Shown here: positions 9,483 through 16,462 of the stretch, one piece after another
How positions within the stretch are numbered: the stretch's first letter is position 1
How the letters are laid out: the number at the start of each line of letters is the position of its first letter
Source of the DNA: Campylobacter jejuni
GTDB lineage: Bacteria; Campylobacterota; Campylobacteria; Campylobacterales; Campylobacteraceae
Direction of reading: 5' to 3'
Length of the DNA stretch: 48,692 nt
Assembly (NCBI GenBank): GCA_014305285.1
Contig: JACRSG010000012.1
Span: 1 to 48,692 of the forward strand
Made by a program: the position numbers and the translations under genes
Notes under the pieces: model-generated
What the model saw: the letters and a program-made list of their open reading frames with translations, nothing else
Told to the model about the DNA's origin: nothing
The model's database searches: none

Positions 9483-9522
9483 AGTTTTGCCTTTATTTTG
9501 CCTTAAAATAAAGGCAAAAAAT

Positions 9523-10197
9523 TTATTTTTTAATCCCTATATAAATATAATGGTGTGCCGATCCTTCAAAATTGTAAAAATTAATAGGATCATAATCTCC
9601 TAGAAATAAAGTTTCAAAAGGTTGAAAAAGATTTTCTAGATCTTGGGCTTTATCAATGAAATGTATAAAGCTTGTTTCATTTAATCTGCCTTGGATTTCA
9701 ACTTTACTCAAGCCATTTTTTTCTTCTTTTTGACTGTGGGAAAAATAATCATTTTTCTTGCTCATCATTGTAGCAAAAAGTATTCCACCCTTGTTTAAAA
9801 GTTCATAAAATTCTAAAATATTTTGTTTGAGTTCTTTTAAGGGTATGTAGTAAAGACTTTGATTTGCAAAGATAATATCCATATTTTCATCAAAAAGTCC
9901 TTTGATACTAGAATTTGGTTCTATAATTTTACAATATCCCCCCCCCCTAATATTTTGCTCCCAAATTTCTTTTAAACTTGGAACTATATCTATTCCGAAA
10001 GTTTTAAACCCTTTGCTTTGAAAATAAGCTGAATGTACGCCATTACCACAACCAAAGTCAAGTAAATTTCCATTTGTTTTATTGAGTTTGTATTTTAAAA
10101 TTCTTTCATAAAAACGTACTACATGACCATCTGGAAAAAGTAATCCGTATCCATTTTCATTATATTTCATTGCATAAGTTTCTAATGAGTTTTGCAT
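9523..10197 (-). CDS. Phase-variable SAM-dependent methyltransferase (Cj1325/1326-like)
   Basis: A 224-residue class I methyltransferase. The SAM-binding motif LLDFGCGNGVHSAYF lies near residues 40-55, followed by TFGIDIVPSL (acidic ribose contact) and IIFANQSLYYIPL (motif IV-like). A G10 tract (9938-9947, C on the plus strand) falls at codons for RGGGY; in this copy the frame is open over all 224 codons, so the gene is in the ON state. In C. jejuni this locus was linked to N-methylation of acetimidoyl legionaminic acid, which fits its place between ptmG and legI. Confidence 0.88.
   Translation of the reverse strand: MQNSLETYAMKYNENGYGLLFPDGHVVRFYERILKYKLNKTNGNLLDFGCGNGVHSAYFQSKGFKTFGIDIVPSLKEIWEQNIRGGGYCKIIEPNSSIKGLFDENMDIIFANQSLYYIPLKELKQNILEFYELLNKGGILFATMMSKKNDYFSHSQKEEKNGLSKVEIQGRLNETSFIHFIDKAQDLENLFQPFETLFLGDYDPINFYNFEGSAHHYIYIGIKK
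9938..9947. repeat. C10/G10 homopolymer (contingency tract) in the methyltransferase gene
   Basis: Ten consecutive C on the plus strand (G on the coding strand), inside the reading frame. Gain or loss of one base would truncate the protein shortly after residue 87. Long G tracts are the usual slipped-strand phase-variation signal in Campylobacter surface-glycan genes. Confidence 0.95.
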
Positions 10198-10214
10198 TTT
10201 TTTCCTTTATATTT

Positions 10215-11336
10215 TTATTGTAGTTTATTTTTTAATTTAAACTCTCCAAAATCATTTTTATAGAATAAATCCATATTATAATGTTTTTCTACTATTTTCC
10301 AAAATTGAGTTTTGCTAATACCTAGGAAGTTACAAAAATCTTCAACACATTTGTTATCAAGTCTGTGATCTCTTTTTTGCACAAGTTTAATAGCTTCTTT
10401 TCTACTTAAAAGCCCATAGCGCACAAAACGGGCTGCAAAGTCACTTGTGCAAGCATGACCAAATTTAGGGTACTTCATCCAAGCATGAACTAAATAAGCT
10501 ATACTATCGACTTGATTAAAATTTTCTGCACACATTGTTCTATCCCATTCGCCTTCTAGGTCAGTAAAACCACGACTTTTTGCAAAAATATAATTGCTAT
10601 AAGAATTCCATTTGACAAAATAGCTCAGATAAATAGGATCAAGTTTATTAAGTTTATCTTTGTTTGGATTGAAAAAAAGTTGTAAATTTTCTTCTTTGAT
10701 TTCATCGTCTATAAATTCATTTATATCCAAATTGCCAGCTACACCATTTAAAAATATATCTTTAGCGCTAGCGGTTTCTTTAAAGTCCCCCCCCCCATAC
10801 TCATAACTCACATTTTCCCCATAAACCAACAAAGGTGTATTAAATTTTAAAGCCATAGCAAAAGGGTAGCTGTAAATCAGTCTATCAATAAACCAAGTAG
10901 GTTTTCCATATTTTTCAAAGGTTTTTAGCATAACTTTTTTTTGAGTTTTGATATCAGGTTTTAAGCTGATGATATGACAACCAAATGTCTCGCTTAAATT
11001 TTTAAGATTTTTTTTACCCGCTTGTGTCATAGTAAAATTATCTTCAACGCTAAAAAGAATAGGATTCATTCCAAGTTTTTCCTTCATGATATGTACCTGA
11101 AAGTGCGAATCTTTACCTCCGCTTACAGCAATAGCACAATCGTACTCAAATTTTCCATTCATTCTGCGGTATTTATCGCATAAGGCTTCAAGTTCTTTAA
11201 ATCTTGATTGATAGTCGATATTTTCTTTATTTTTATGATTGATACAGGCTGAACAAATGTTTTTGCCTTCTTTATCTTTTATAAATTTAATACCAGGTCT
11301 AGTATCTGGCATCACACAATGATCACAATAAATCAT
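10215..11336 (-). CDS. ptmG: PtmG, PseA/WbpG-type N-acetyl sugar amidotransferase
   Basis: A 373-residue ATP-PPi-family enzyme. The N-terminal Cys set YCDHCVMPDTRPGI and ICSACINHK looks like a zinc knuckle; the PP-loop AIAVSGGKDSHFQ follows near residue 90, then FTDLEGEWDRTMCAENF and the Cys/Lys-rich C-terminus. In C. jejuni PtmG (Cj1324) converts an acetamido group to acetamidino on legionaminic acid; PseA is its pseudaminic counterpart. A G10 tract (10787-10796) is read as YGGGD, and the frame is intact (ON). It starts just inside the flank of the prophage insertion and keeps a normal start at 11336. Confidence 0.9.
   Translation of the reverse strand: MIYCDHCVMPDTRPGIKFIKDKEGKNICSACINHKNKENIDYQSRFKELEALCDKYRRMNGKFEYDCAIAVSGGKDSHFQVHIMKEKLGMNPILFSVEDNFTMTQAGKKNLKNLSETFGCHIISLKPDIKTQKKVMLKTFEKYGKPTWFIDRLIYSYPFAMALKFNTPLLVYGENVSYEYGGGDFKETASAKDIFLNGVAGNLDINEFIDDEIKEENLQLFFNPNKDKLNKLDPIYLSYFVKWNSYSNYIFAKSRGFTDLEGEWDRTMCAENFNQVDSIAYLVHAWMKYPKFGHACTSDFAARFVRYGLLSRKEAIKLVQKRDHRLDNKCVEDFCNFLGISKTQFWKIVEKHYNMDLFYKNDFGEFKLKNKLQ
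10787..10796. repeat. C10/G10 homopolymer in ptmG
   Basis: Ten C on the plus strand inside the ptmG frame (codons of YGGGDFKE). One-base slippage would truncate PtmG at about residue 184, so amidination of legionaminic acid is predicted to be phase-variable in this strain. Confidence 0.95.
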
Positions 11337-11410
11337 TCCTACCCCTTTAATTTAAAAACATTAATTATATAAAATATTAATTAATGTTTACTTATTTTGC
11401 AAAATATCAC

Positions 11411-11564
11411 TTATTTTTGTTTTATTTTTCTACCTAAAATTCCTTTTTCTAAAGCTTTTCTAAAGCTTTTTGGATGGTAAAAATTTTCATCTTCTTCTTT
11501 TAAATTCTTACAAATTTTATCACAAAGTTCTATACCTATAGTGTCGATAATATTTAGCAAATTT
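11411..11564 (-). pseudogene. 3' fragment of the 3-hydroxyacyl-CoA-dehydrogenase-like gene cut by the prophage
   Basis: Between ptmG and the phage, the minus strand is open from the phage edge to TAA at 11411-11413. It reads LLNIIDTIGIELCDKICKNL... and ends LGRKIKQK. This is a typical C-terminal domain of 3HCDH proteins (compare the GLIDxIGLD motif). The matching upstream part lies at 45012-45609, beyond the phage. Joining the flanks at the AATTT duplication reads ...EKRN|LLNIIDTIG without a stop. So the fragment is the tail of the Cj1322/Cj1323-like gene, left without start signals. Confidence 0.85.
11560..11564. repeat. Left target-site duplication AATTT
   Basis: AATTT directly precedes the phage left end (TATAAAG...) and recurs at 45012-45016 right after the right end. 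A 5-bp duplication is the Mu-family length. AAATTT (6 bp) is also shared, so the exact frame is uncertain by one base; removing phage plus one copy restores the host reading frame. Confidence 0.75.
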
Positions 11565-11602
11565 TATAAAGATATGTAAAAAAGTAAAGTGAGAGAAATT
11601 TT

Positions 11603-11655
11603 AATCAAAGTATTATTTTATAGTATTTTGATGAGATTTTTTTAGAAATCAAAGT
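11603..11655. promoter_or_regulatory. Left-end AATCAAAGT repeats, candidate transposase-binding sites
   Basis: The 9-mer AATCAAAGT occurs at 11603-11611 and 11647-11655, 38 and 82 bp inside the left end. Three further copies (one direct, two inverted) lie within 70 bp of the right end, and I noted it nowhere else in the intergenic DNA. MuA binds several short sites at both Mu ends, so these are the natural candidates here. Inference from position and repetition. Confidence 0.6.
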
Positions 11656-11666
11656 GAGCTTTTATC

Positions 11667-11727
11667 TTTACATTTTTTTTACATTGTGCTTTACACATTT
11701 TTACATTCTTTTTACAAATACTTTACA
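11667..11727. repeat. Six TTTACA hexamers spaced one helical turn apart
   Basis: TTTACA starts at 11667, 11678, 11690, 11700, 11711 and 11722, so spacings are 11, 12, 10, 11 and 11 bp. All are in the same orientation and would face one side of the helix. The array lies between the left attachment end and the stop of the repressor gene. TGTAAA, its complement, also occurs close to both phage termini (11575 and 44995). A protein array or a bent-DNA element is suggested; no known site was recognised. Confidence 0.8.
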
Positions 11728-11739
11728 AAGCTTTTAAAA

Positions 11740-12456
11740 TCATATTACAGACCTTAAAACTTTACCTTTTATAAAAAGTGGAGTTTGCGATTCATCTAAT
11801 TTTATGCTGTAGCTTTTATACTCTTTATTTACGCTGATTATTTCTAGGATATTTTCGAAAGGATTAAGTTGTAAAAGCTTTACCATAAGCTGTCCATTAT
11901 AATTTAACACATACAATCCATCGCCTTTAAAATCAGCACTTTCTTCAAAAATCACCCAGCTATCAGGAAAAAGCATAGGCGTCATAGAATACCCATCTAC
12001 ACGAATAGCTTTAATACTAGAACTTGGAATTGTTTTGAAAAAGGCTTTGTCTATAGCCATAAGCTCTCCGCTCTCATAACATTCTAATCCTTCTAATTCA
12101 TTTCCGCCTCCTGCACTTGCATTAATATTAAGCTTAGGGATATAATAAAAACTCTCTTTCTCTGTTTCTTTAAGCTTTGTTTGACTAGGAGACAAATTTT
12201 TACTTAATTTTGCAGATTGGGAGACATTAGGAGACATTTTAGGATATGTACTAGGAGACAACTTAGAGACAAAATATTCTTCATTTACCTCTAAAGCTAA
12301 AGCAAGTTTTTTTAAAGTATTATTTGTGGGATTTGAATTTGGGCTAGTTTCTAGTTTTTTGATATTTTGTATTGAAATACCACTTAATTCCGACAATTTC
12401 TCTTGCGTTATACCAAGATTATTGCGTGCCGCTTTAATTTTTTGTGCTAAATTCAT
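11740..12456 (-). CDS. Phage repressor: XRE HTH plus S24 (LexA-like) autoprotease
   Basis: A 238-residue protein. An N-terminal XRE helix-turn-helix spans ~residues 5-60 (ITQEKLSELSGISIQNIKKLE), followed by a Ser/Lys-rich linker and an S24 peptidase domain. The catalytic dyad is Ser157 (DGYSMTPM) and Lys193 (LMVKLLQ); a likely self-cleavage bond is A115-G116 in NASAGGG. It occupies the Mu c position, divergent from the early genes, across a promoter with an operator-like palindrome. S24 repressors are inactivated by RecA-stimulated cleavage, so SOS induction is likely, unlike Mu itself. Confidence 0.92.
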   Translation of the reverse strand: MNLAQKIKAARNNLGITQEKLSELSGISIQNIKKLETSPNSNPTNNTLKKLALALEVNEEYFVSKLSPSTYPKMSPNVSQSAKLSKNLSPSQTKLKETEKESFYYIPKLNINASAGGGNELEGLECYESGELMAIDKAFFKTIPSSSIKAIRVDGYSMTPMLFPDSWVIFEESADFKGDGLYVLNYNGQLMVKLLQLNPFENILEIISVNKEYKSYSIKLDESQTPLFIKGKVLRSVI

Positions 12457-12465
12457 AAAATATCC

Positions 12466-12494
12466 TTGACAAGTCTATTAAAATAGACTATAAT
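12466..12494 (+). promoter_or_regulatory. Early rightward promoter with operator palindrome in its spacer
   Basis: TTGACA (12466-12471), exactly 17 bp, then TATAAT (12489-12494): full sigma-70 consensus. The spacer holds an inverted repeat with 7-bp arms, GTCTATT-AA-AATAGAC (12473-12488). A protein bound there would block polymerase. On the other strand TAGAAT at 12498-12493 could serve the repressor gene, so one operator may control both directions. Campylobacter promoters usually lack a -35 box, so this is an unusually strong site. Confidence 0.85.
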
Positions 12495-12585
12495 TCTATT
12501 ACTTTTAAAAGAATTGTATCACAAAAAGATTTTTTTTAAAAGTGGCTTGGGTGGGTGGGGAGAATATCACTTTTGGAGCTTTAAA

Positions 12586-12666
12586 ATGAAAGTTTTAAAG
12601 TGTAAAAAGGTGGTCGTAAAACTCAAAGTTTGGAAGCTAAAAATCACTTTCAAACTTGAGTTATAA
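12586..12666 (+). CDS. Possible 26-residue basic leader peptide
   Basis: ATG at 12586 preceded by TTTGGAGCTTTAAA (GGAG site, ~8-bp spacing). It reads MKVLKCKKVVVKLKVWKLKI... and stops at 12664-12666, where the stem of the downstream hairpin begins. It has alternating Val/Lys/Leu residues and no recognised relative. It could be a real micro-protein, a leader whose translation affects the hairpin, or chance. Confidence 0.35.
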   Translation: MKVLKCKKVVVKLKVWKLKITFKLEL

Positions 12667-12708
12667 AATCATCTTTACCGCTCCTTTTTTGGAGTGGTTT
12701 AGGTGATT
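12667..12708 (+). promoter_or_regulatory. Long hairpin in the early leader, upstream of the Ner-position gene
   Basis: Arms 12667-12684 and 12691-12708 pair over 18 positions (two G-U pairs, two mismatches) around a six-T loop. The apical part ACCGCTCC/GGAGTGGT is GC-rich in an AT-rich context. It ends 20 bp before the next start codon and directly after the stop of the small leader frame. It is not followed by a T run, so it is more likely a leader structure than a terminator. Confidence 0.6.
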
Positions 12709-12727
12709 ATACCATAAAGGAGTAAAA

Positions 12728-12928
12728 ATGCGTAAAAGCTTTACAAGTTTAACTGAGCAAATGAGCAAAAAAGGCTTTAAGCTTCGTACTTGGGCTAAAT
12801 TTAAAAAGTTAAATGAAAGCGATTATAGACTGCTTTTAAATATGAGCTATGGCAAAACAAAAGGTATAAGAGGCAGAGCCAAAGAATTAAAAGAAATGTT
12901 GGAAAAAGATGGATTTAAGGTGGCTTAA
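12728..12928 (+). CDS. Small basic protein in the Ner position
   Basis: 66 residues, rich in Lys/Arg, predicted mostly helical. It starts at ATG 12728 after AAAGGAGT and abuts the transposase gene (stop 12928, next start 12929). Mu and relatives carry ner (a small DNA-binding regulator of early transcription) between c and A, so Ner-like control is likely by position. I do not see a convincing sequence match to Mu Ner. Confidence 0.6.
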   Translation: MRKSFTSLTEQMSKKGFKLRTWAKFKKLNESDYRLLLNMSYGKTKGIRGRAKELKEMLEKDGFKVA

Positions 12929-15094
12929 ATGTGGATAAGTAGTAAAGAATTTGCAATCAAAAATGGCATAAATAAAAAGAGTCTAGAAAAGGCATGTTTT
13001 AGAGCTTCTTTGGAAAGCAAAAAAATTTGCACTATAAAGTCTATTATAATAAACTTTAAATACACCCAAGGCAAAGGACGCGGTGGTAAAACCCTTCAAA
13101 TCTGGTCTAAACCTTTAAGCAAGGAAGAAGCACAGCTAGTAGAGCAAGGTTTCAACATAGAAGATATAAGCAATACTACTATAAGCTCAAAAACAACACA
13201 GGAAGTTTTAAGCAAAGCATTAAACGATGATGTTTTGCTTAAAAATTCTAAAGCTTTGCAAGTGCAAAATACTAACAAAACTTTGATAAAACCTAGCGAA
13301 AATGTAGAGTCCAATAAAAGCACAAAAGAATTTAACGCACAAGAAAATCTACTTATAAACAATGTAAACAGCTTAAGCCTCTTTGCAAAAGCTAGTTCTA
13401 AAAAGCAAAATTTAGCCTTACAAAAAGCCGCTGTGGTTAAAGAATGGCTCCATGCTAAAGGCAAAATAAACACAAATGATTTCATAAGCTATATTAACGC
13501 TAAAAAAATCTATGAGTTTAAACTCACACAAAACAAACTCTTTGCTTGGCAAAAAGAATACTTAGCAAACGGGCTTGATGCTTTAATAGATAAAAGAGAA
13601 AATAAAAAAGATGATGCCATTAGCGCTCTTGGTATAAAAGAGCTTTTTGTAAATACTTTGCTTGCTCAAAAAGGAAGGCTTAATGCTTCTAATATCCACA
13701 GGGTATTAAATTATGAATTAGCAAAGAATGGCAAGTTAGATTTAAAAGATTTTCTAGGCAAAAAAGATGAATTTATAAGCTATGAGTGTGTTTTAAGAAG
13801 TATGAAAAAATACTTAAAAGAAAACAAACTCATAAAAAATATCATCTTACATGGCGAAGATGGAGCTATAAGCAGACATCTACCAGCACTTGGTGTGAGT
13901 AATTGGAAAGTTTCTACTATCAATGAAATCGTAGAAATTGATGCAAGTCCACTTGATGCTATTTGTAAAGTAGATTTTATCAATGAAACTTATGGGCTAA
14001 AAGGCGATGAGTGCTCTTGGCATAAACGCTACACTATAATATCATTAATCGATACTTATAGTGGTGTGGCTAGCTTTTATCTTGGCTTTAGTGAAGATAG
14101 TTTAAGCATAGCAAGAGCCATTGCAAAATACATCAGCATTTATGGTGTACCAAAATGCATACACTCAGATAATGGCAAGGCATTTTTAAGTAAAAATGTC
14201 AAAGCTCTTTTAGAGAGATTAAACATTGACTATAAAGCAATGCCTGCATATAGTGGCTGGACTAAGCCTTATGTAGAAAATAAATTCAAAGATTTACAAA
14301 ACTCACTCACTGCAAATTTAGTTGGATACATAGGAGCTAATGTTAAAGAAAGACAAGCCATTGAGTTTTTTTATTCTAAAAAAGAAAGAAGACTTAAAAA
14401 AGGCTATAAAACTAATCAAAGAAGACTTAAAACACTTGAGTATATGAGAGAGCGCATTGATGATTATAGTGCGTATTTTATGAATAACAAATGGCTTGAC
14501 CGACTAGGTGCTACTCCAAAAGAAAGTTATGAAGCAAAGATTAGTGATGCCACTAGTATAGATGAGCTTAGTCTTAGCATGTATTTAGGTGGGGAGTTAA
14601 AACTTAGAAAGGTTCTAAATAAAGGACTTAGTCTTAATGGAACTCTTTTTTATAATCCAAAATTATACACCCATGAAGAAGTGTTTGTGTGTGAAAATCT
14701 TAATAATACTAATGAGATTTTTTGCTTTGATAAGCAAAAAGAACTTATTTGTGTAGCAAACAACTTAGATTTAGAACTTGGAGTAAGCATTGAAGAAGCT
14801 AAAGAAGCTAGAAAACTTGTAAATAGAGCCATAAAAGCAAACAAAGACAAAATCGATGAGCAAAGAATGATTTTAGAAAAGAATATGGAAAAGTATTTAG
14901 CTCTTGGTAAAGAAAAATTAGAAAAAGTCAAAACTCCAAAAACAAAAGCTAGCAACAACGCTAAAAAAGAACTTGAATTTTCAAATACTCTTGTAAGCAA
15001 TGGAGAACTTGAACGTTTTGCTTTAAAAAGCAAGGCTAAAGATGAAAAGAAAATTCCAAAATGGGAAAATGCTGCCAAAAAGGCAGGATATTAA
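12929..15094 (+). CDS. Mu-type DDE transposase A
   Basis: A 721-residue protein. The N-terminus (MWISSKEFAIKNGINKKSLEKA) resembles the Mu transposase DNA-binding domain. An integrase core holds Asp338 (EIDASPLDAI), Asp414 (HSDNGKAFLS) and Glu450 (KPYVENKFKD); D414-E450 have 35 residues between them, a DD35E spacing rather than the longer one of MuA. A C-terminal beta domain and a basic tail follow, as in MuA where the tail contacts MuB and ClpX. It is translated directly after the small Ner-position gene. It drives integration and replicative transposition at the phage ends. Confidence 0.93.
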   Translation: MWISSKEFAIKNGINKKSLEKACFRASLESKKICTIKSIIINFKYTQGKGRGGKTLQIWSKPLSKEEAQLVEQGFNIEDISNTTISSKTTQEVLSKALNDDVLLKNSKALQVQNTNKTLIKPSENVESNKSTKEFNAQENLLINNVNSLSLFAKASSKKQNLALQKAAVVKEWLHAKGKINTNDFISYINAKKIYEFKLTQNKLFAWQKEYLANGLDALIDKRENKKDDAISALGIKELFVNTLLAQKGRLNASNIHRVLNYELAKNGKLDLKDFLGKKDEFISYECVLRSMKKYLKENKLIKNIILHGEDGAISRHLPALGVSNWKVSTINEIVEIDASPLDAICKVDFINETYGLKGDECSWHKRYTIISLIDTYSGVASFYLGFSEDSLSIARAIAKYISIYGVPKCIHSDNGKAFLSKNVKALLERLNIDYKAMPAYSGWTKPYVENKFKDLQNSLTANLVGYIGANVKERQAIEFFYSKKERRLKKGYKTNQRRLKTLEYMRERIDDYSAYFMNNKWLDRLGATPKESYEAKISDATSIDELSLSMYLGGELKLRKVLNKGLSLNGTLFYNPKLYTHEEVFVCENLNNTNEIFCFDKQKELICVANNLDLELGVSIEEAKEARKLVNRAIKANKDKIDEQRMILEKNMEKYLALGKEKLEKVKTPKTKASNNAKKELEFSNTLVSNGELERFALKSKAKDEKKIPKWENAAKKAGY

Positions 15095-15099
15095 AAGTC

Positions 15100-15159
15100 T
15101 TTAAAAGCTTTTAAAGTCTATTTAAACACGCTTTGAAAGTTTTTAAAAGCTTTTAAAAA
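15100..15159. promoter_or_regulatory. Two perfect palindromes between transposase A and ATPase B genes
   Basis: TTTAAAAGCTTTTAAA at 15100-15115 (16 bp) and TTTTTAAAAGCTTTTAAAAA at 15140-15159 (20 bp) share the core AAAAGCTTTT and are centred 42 bp (about four turns) apart. They lie in the 88-bp A-B gap. They could be dimer-binding sites or RNA hairpins tuning the A:B ratio. AAAAGCTTTT is common in this genome, which weakens the case. Confidence 0.5.
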
Positions 15160-15182
15160 AGCTTAAAAACAAAAGGATTTAT

Positions 15183-16040
15183 ATGCAAGAACTAAGCAAA
15201 GAATTAGAATGCTTTTTAGAGCAAAGCGGTATGAAGCCAAGTGCATTGGCAAGAGCGATTGGTGCGAGTGCTTCTTTAATCTCACAGATTAAAAGTGCAA
15301 GCTATAAAGGTGATGTGGCTTTATGGAGTAAAAAGATAAGAGATTTTATCGCTAATCACAAAGATAAGCAAAATGAAAAACCTAAAAAAGAACAACTTTT
15401 TAGAAGCCGTGATTTTTCTATGGCTACTTTTGTAATGAGCGAAGCTGTAAATGAAAAAGAAATCGCACTTATTTTTGGAGAAGCAGGAACAGGAAAAACC
15501 ACTATTATAAACGAGTTTATTAAAACCAGACCACAAAGTATTTTAATAGAGGCAACTTGTCATACAAGTGTGGGTGTAATGCTTGATGAGCTTTTAAATG
15601 CTCTTAAAATCGAAGCAAATAGTAATAATGCTTCAAAACTAAAAGCAATTGCAAGATTTTTAAAGACTAATGAAAAGATTTTAATCGTAGATGAAGCCGA
15701 ATATCTACCACTAAAGGCTTTGGAGGATTTAAGACGCATTGCGGATTTTGCTAGAGTGCCTCTTATTTTAGTAGGAACTGAGATTTTATACAAAAACCTA
15801 ATGGGTAAAAACAAAGAGCTTAAACAACTTTACTCAAGGATTTGTGGTAAATGGATGATGAGAGGACTTAGCAAGGAAGAAAGTGATGAGTTTTTTGGCA
15901 AGGGCTATTTTAAATTTAGCAATGGTAATTTTAGAAGCTCTGCAAAGCTTTTAAAAAAGGCCTTAAGACTTGCAGAACTTGAAGAGTGCGAAATAAATGA
16001 TGAGTTATTAACTAGTGCAAGCGAGATGGTTATATTATGA
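15183..16040 (+). CDS. Mu B-like transposition ATPase / target activator
   Basis: A 285-residue AAA+ protein. An N-terminal HTH (KPSALARAIGASASLISQIK, ~residues 18-37) is followed by Walker A GEAGTGKT (99-106) and Walker B ILIVDEAE (166-173), then a sensor-like ILVGTE and an arginine-rich SRICGKW stretch. It corresponds to MuB, which binds target DNA, activates the transposase and gives target immunity. It overlaps the next gene by four bases. Confidence 0.93.
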   Translation: MQELSKELECFLEQSGMKPSALARAIGASASLISQIKSASYKGDVALWSKKIRDFIANHKDKQNEKPKKEQLFRSRDFSMATFVMSEAVNEKEIALIFGEAGTGKTTIINEFIKTRPQSILIEATCHTSVGVMLDELLNALKIEANSNNASKLKAIARFLKTNEKILIVDEAEYLPLKALEDLRRIADFARVPLILVGTEILYKNLMGKNKELKQLYSRICGKWMMRGLSKEESDEFFGKGYFKFSNGNFRSSAKLLKKALRLAELEECEINDELLTSASEMVIL

Positions 16041-16228
16041 GTTTTGAAGAGATAGCTAAAGAACTTAATCTTAGCGTGACACGCGTTCATCAAATCTATA
16101 CTGAAGCTCTTAGAAAGTTAAAGAGTCCTAAAAATAAAGACAAGTGGATGGCTATCTTTGAAACGATTGACTTAATCAAAAAAGAAAAAGCAAAGAAAGA
16201 AAACTTAATACAAGGAGAGAAAAAATGA
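16037..16228 (+). CDS. Small sigma-70 region 4-like HTH protein
   Basis: 63 residues. Residues 1-30 (FEEIAKELNLSVTRVHQIYTEALRKLK) match a sigma factor region 4 helix-turn-helix, including the VRQI-like recognition helix. The rest is a Lys-rich helix. ATGA overlap with gene B upstream and with the next gene downstream indicates coupled translation. It may act as a small regulator or anti-sigma-like protein; no direct evidence. Confidence 0.7.
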   Translation: MSFEEIAKELNLSVTRVHQIYTEALRKLKSPKNKDKWMAIFETIDLIKKEKAKKENLIQGEKK

Positions 16229-16410
16229 TACCAATGATTAAAGGTGAAAGAGCTGATTATAGCGCTTCGCTTTTTGAAATAAAGGGTGTAAGCATTATTT
16301 ATAAAGAAAGTGGAGTGTTTGTAGATGTTTTAAAAGGAGTTTATCCTGATTATATTGCAAAAAAAATCATTCGTTTTCATTTGGGTAAGAAACTTAACAA
16401 AAGTGCTTAA
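16225..16410 (+). CDS. Hypothetical early phage protein (61 aa)
   Basis: Start overlaps the preceding stop (ATGA at 16225) after AAGGAGAG. The sequence MIPMIKGERADYSASLF... has no recognised domain; it looks soluble and mixed alpha/beta. Its stop falls inside the inverted repeats at 16401-16429, so it ends the first early transcription segment. Confidence 0.6.
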   Translation: MIPMIKGERADYSASLFEIKGVSIIYKESGVFVDVLKGVYPDYIAKKIIRFHLGKKLNKSA

Positions 16411-16435
16411 TTAAAGCACTTTAATTAAGTTTTTT
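16401..16435 (+). terminator. Attenuator-like overlapping hairpins ending in T6
   Basis: CTTAATTAAA (16406-16415) pairs with TTTAATTAAG (16420-16429) over 10 bp and is followed by six T (16430-16435), a standard terminator shape. An alternative stem, AAGTGCTT (16401-16408) with AAGCACTT (16414-16421), uses the same bases and excludes it. The stop codon of the preceding gene sits in the shared part. Confidence 0.6.
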
Positions 16436-16462
16436 AAACTTAAGGGTTTAGGTTATAAAGGT

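Noticed and set aside
11562-11570. TTTTATAAA shared with 45005-45013 as the target-site duplication
   Set aside because: It is longer, but joining the flanks there leaves a TAA in the host gene and 9 bp is not the Mu-family length; AATTT restores the frame. Kept only as part of the terminal similarity.
11667-11727. TTTACA array as a CRISPR
   Set aside because: Units are 10-12 bp with no spacers and no cas genes.
12541-12570. GGGTGGGTGGGG in the early leader as a G-quadruplex
   Set aside because: Only three clear G-runs of three or more (GGG, GGG, GGGG) with a GG before them; a stable four-tract quadruplex is not convincing.
13096-15078. Long minus-strand frames opposite transposase A
   Set aside because: They are antisense shadows of a well-conserved protein, with Phe/Leu/Ser-rich translations and no ribosome sites.
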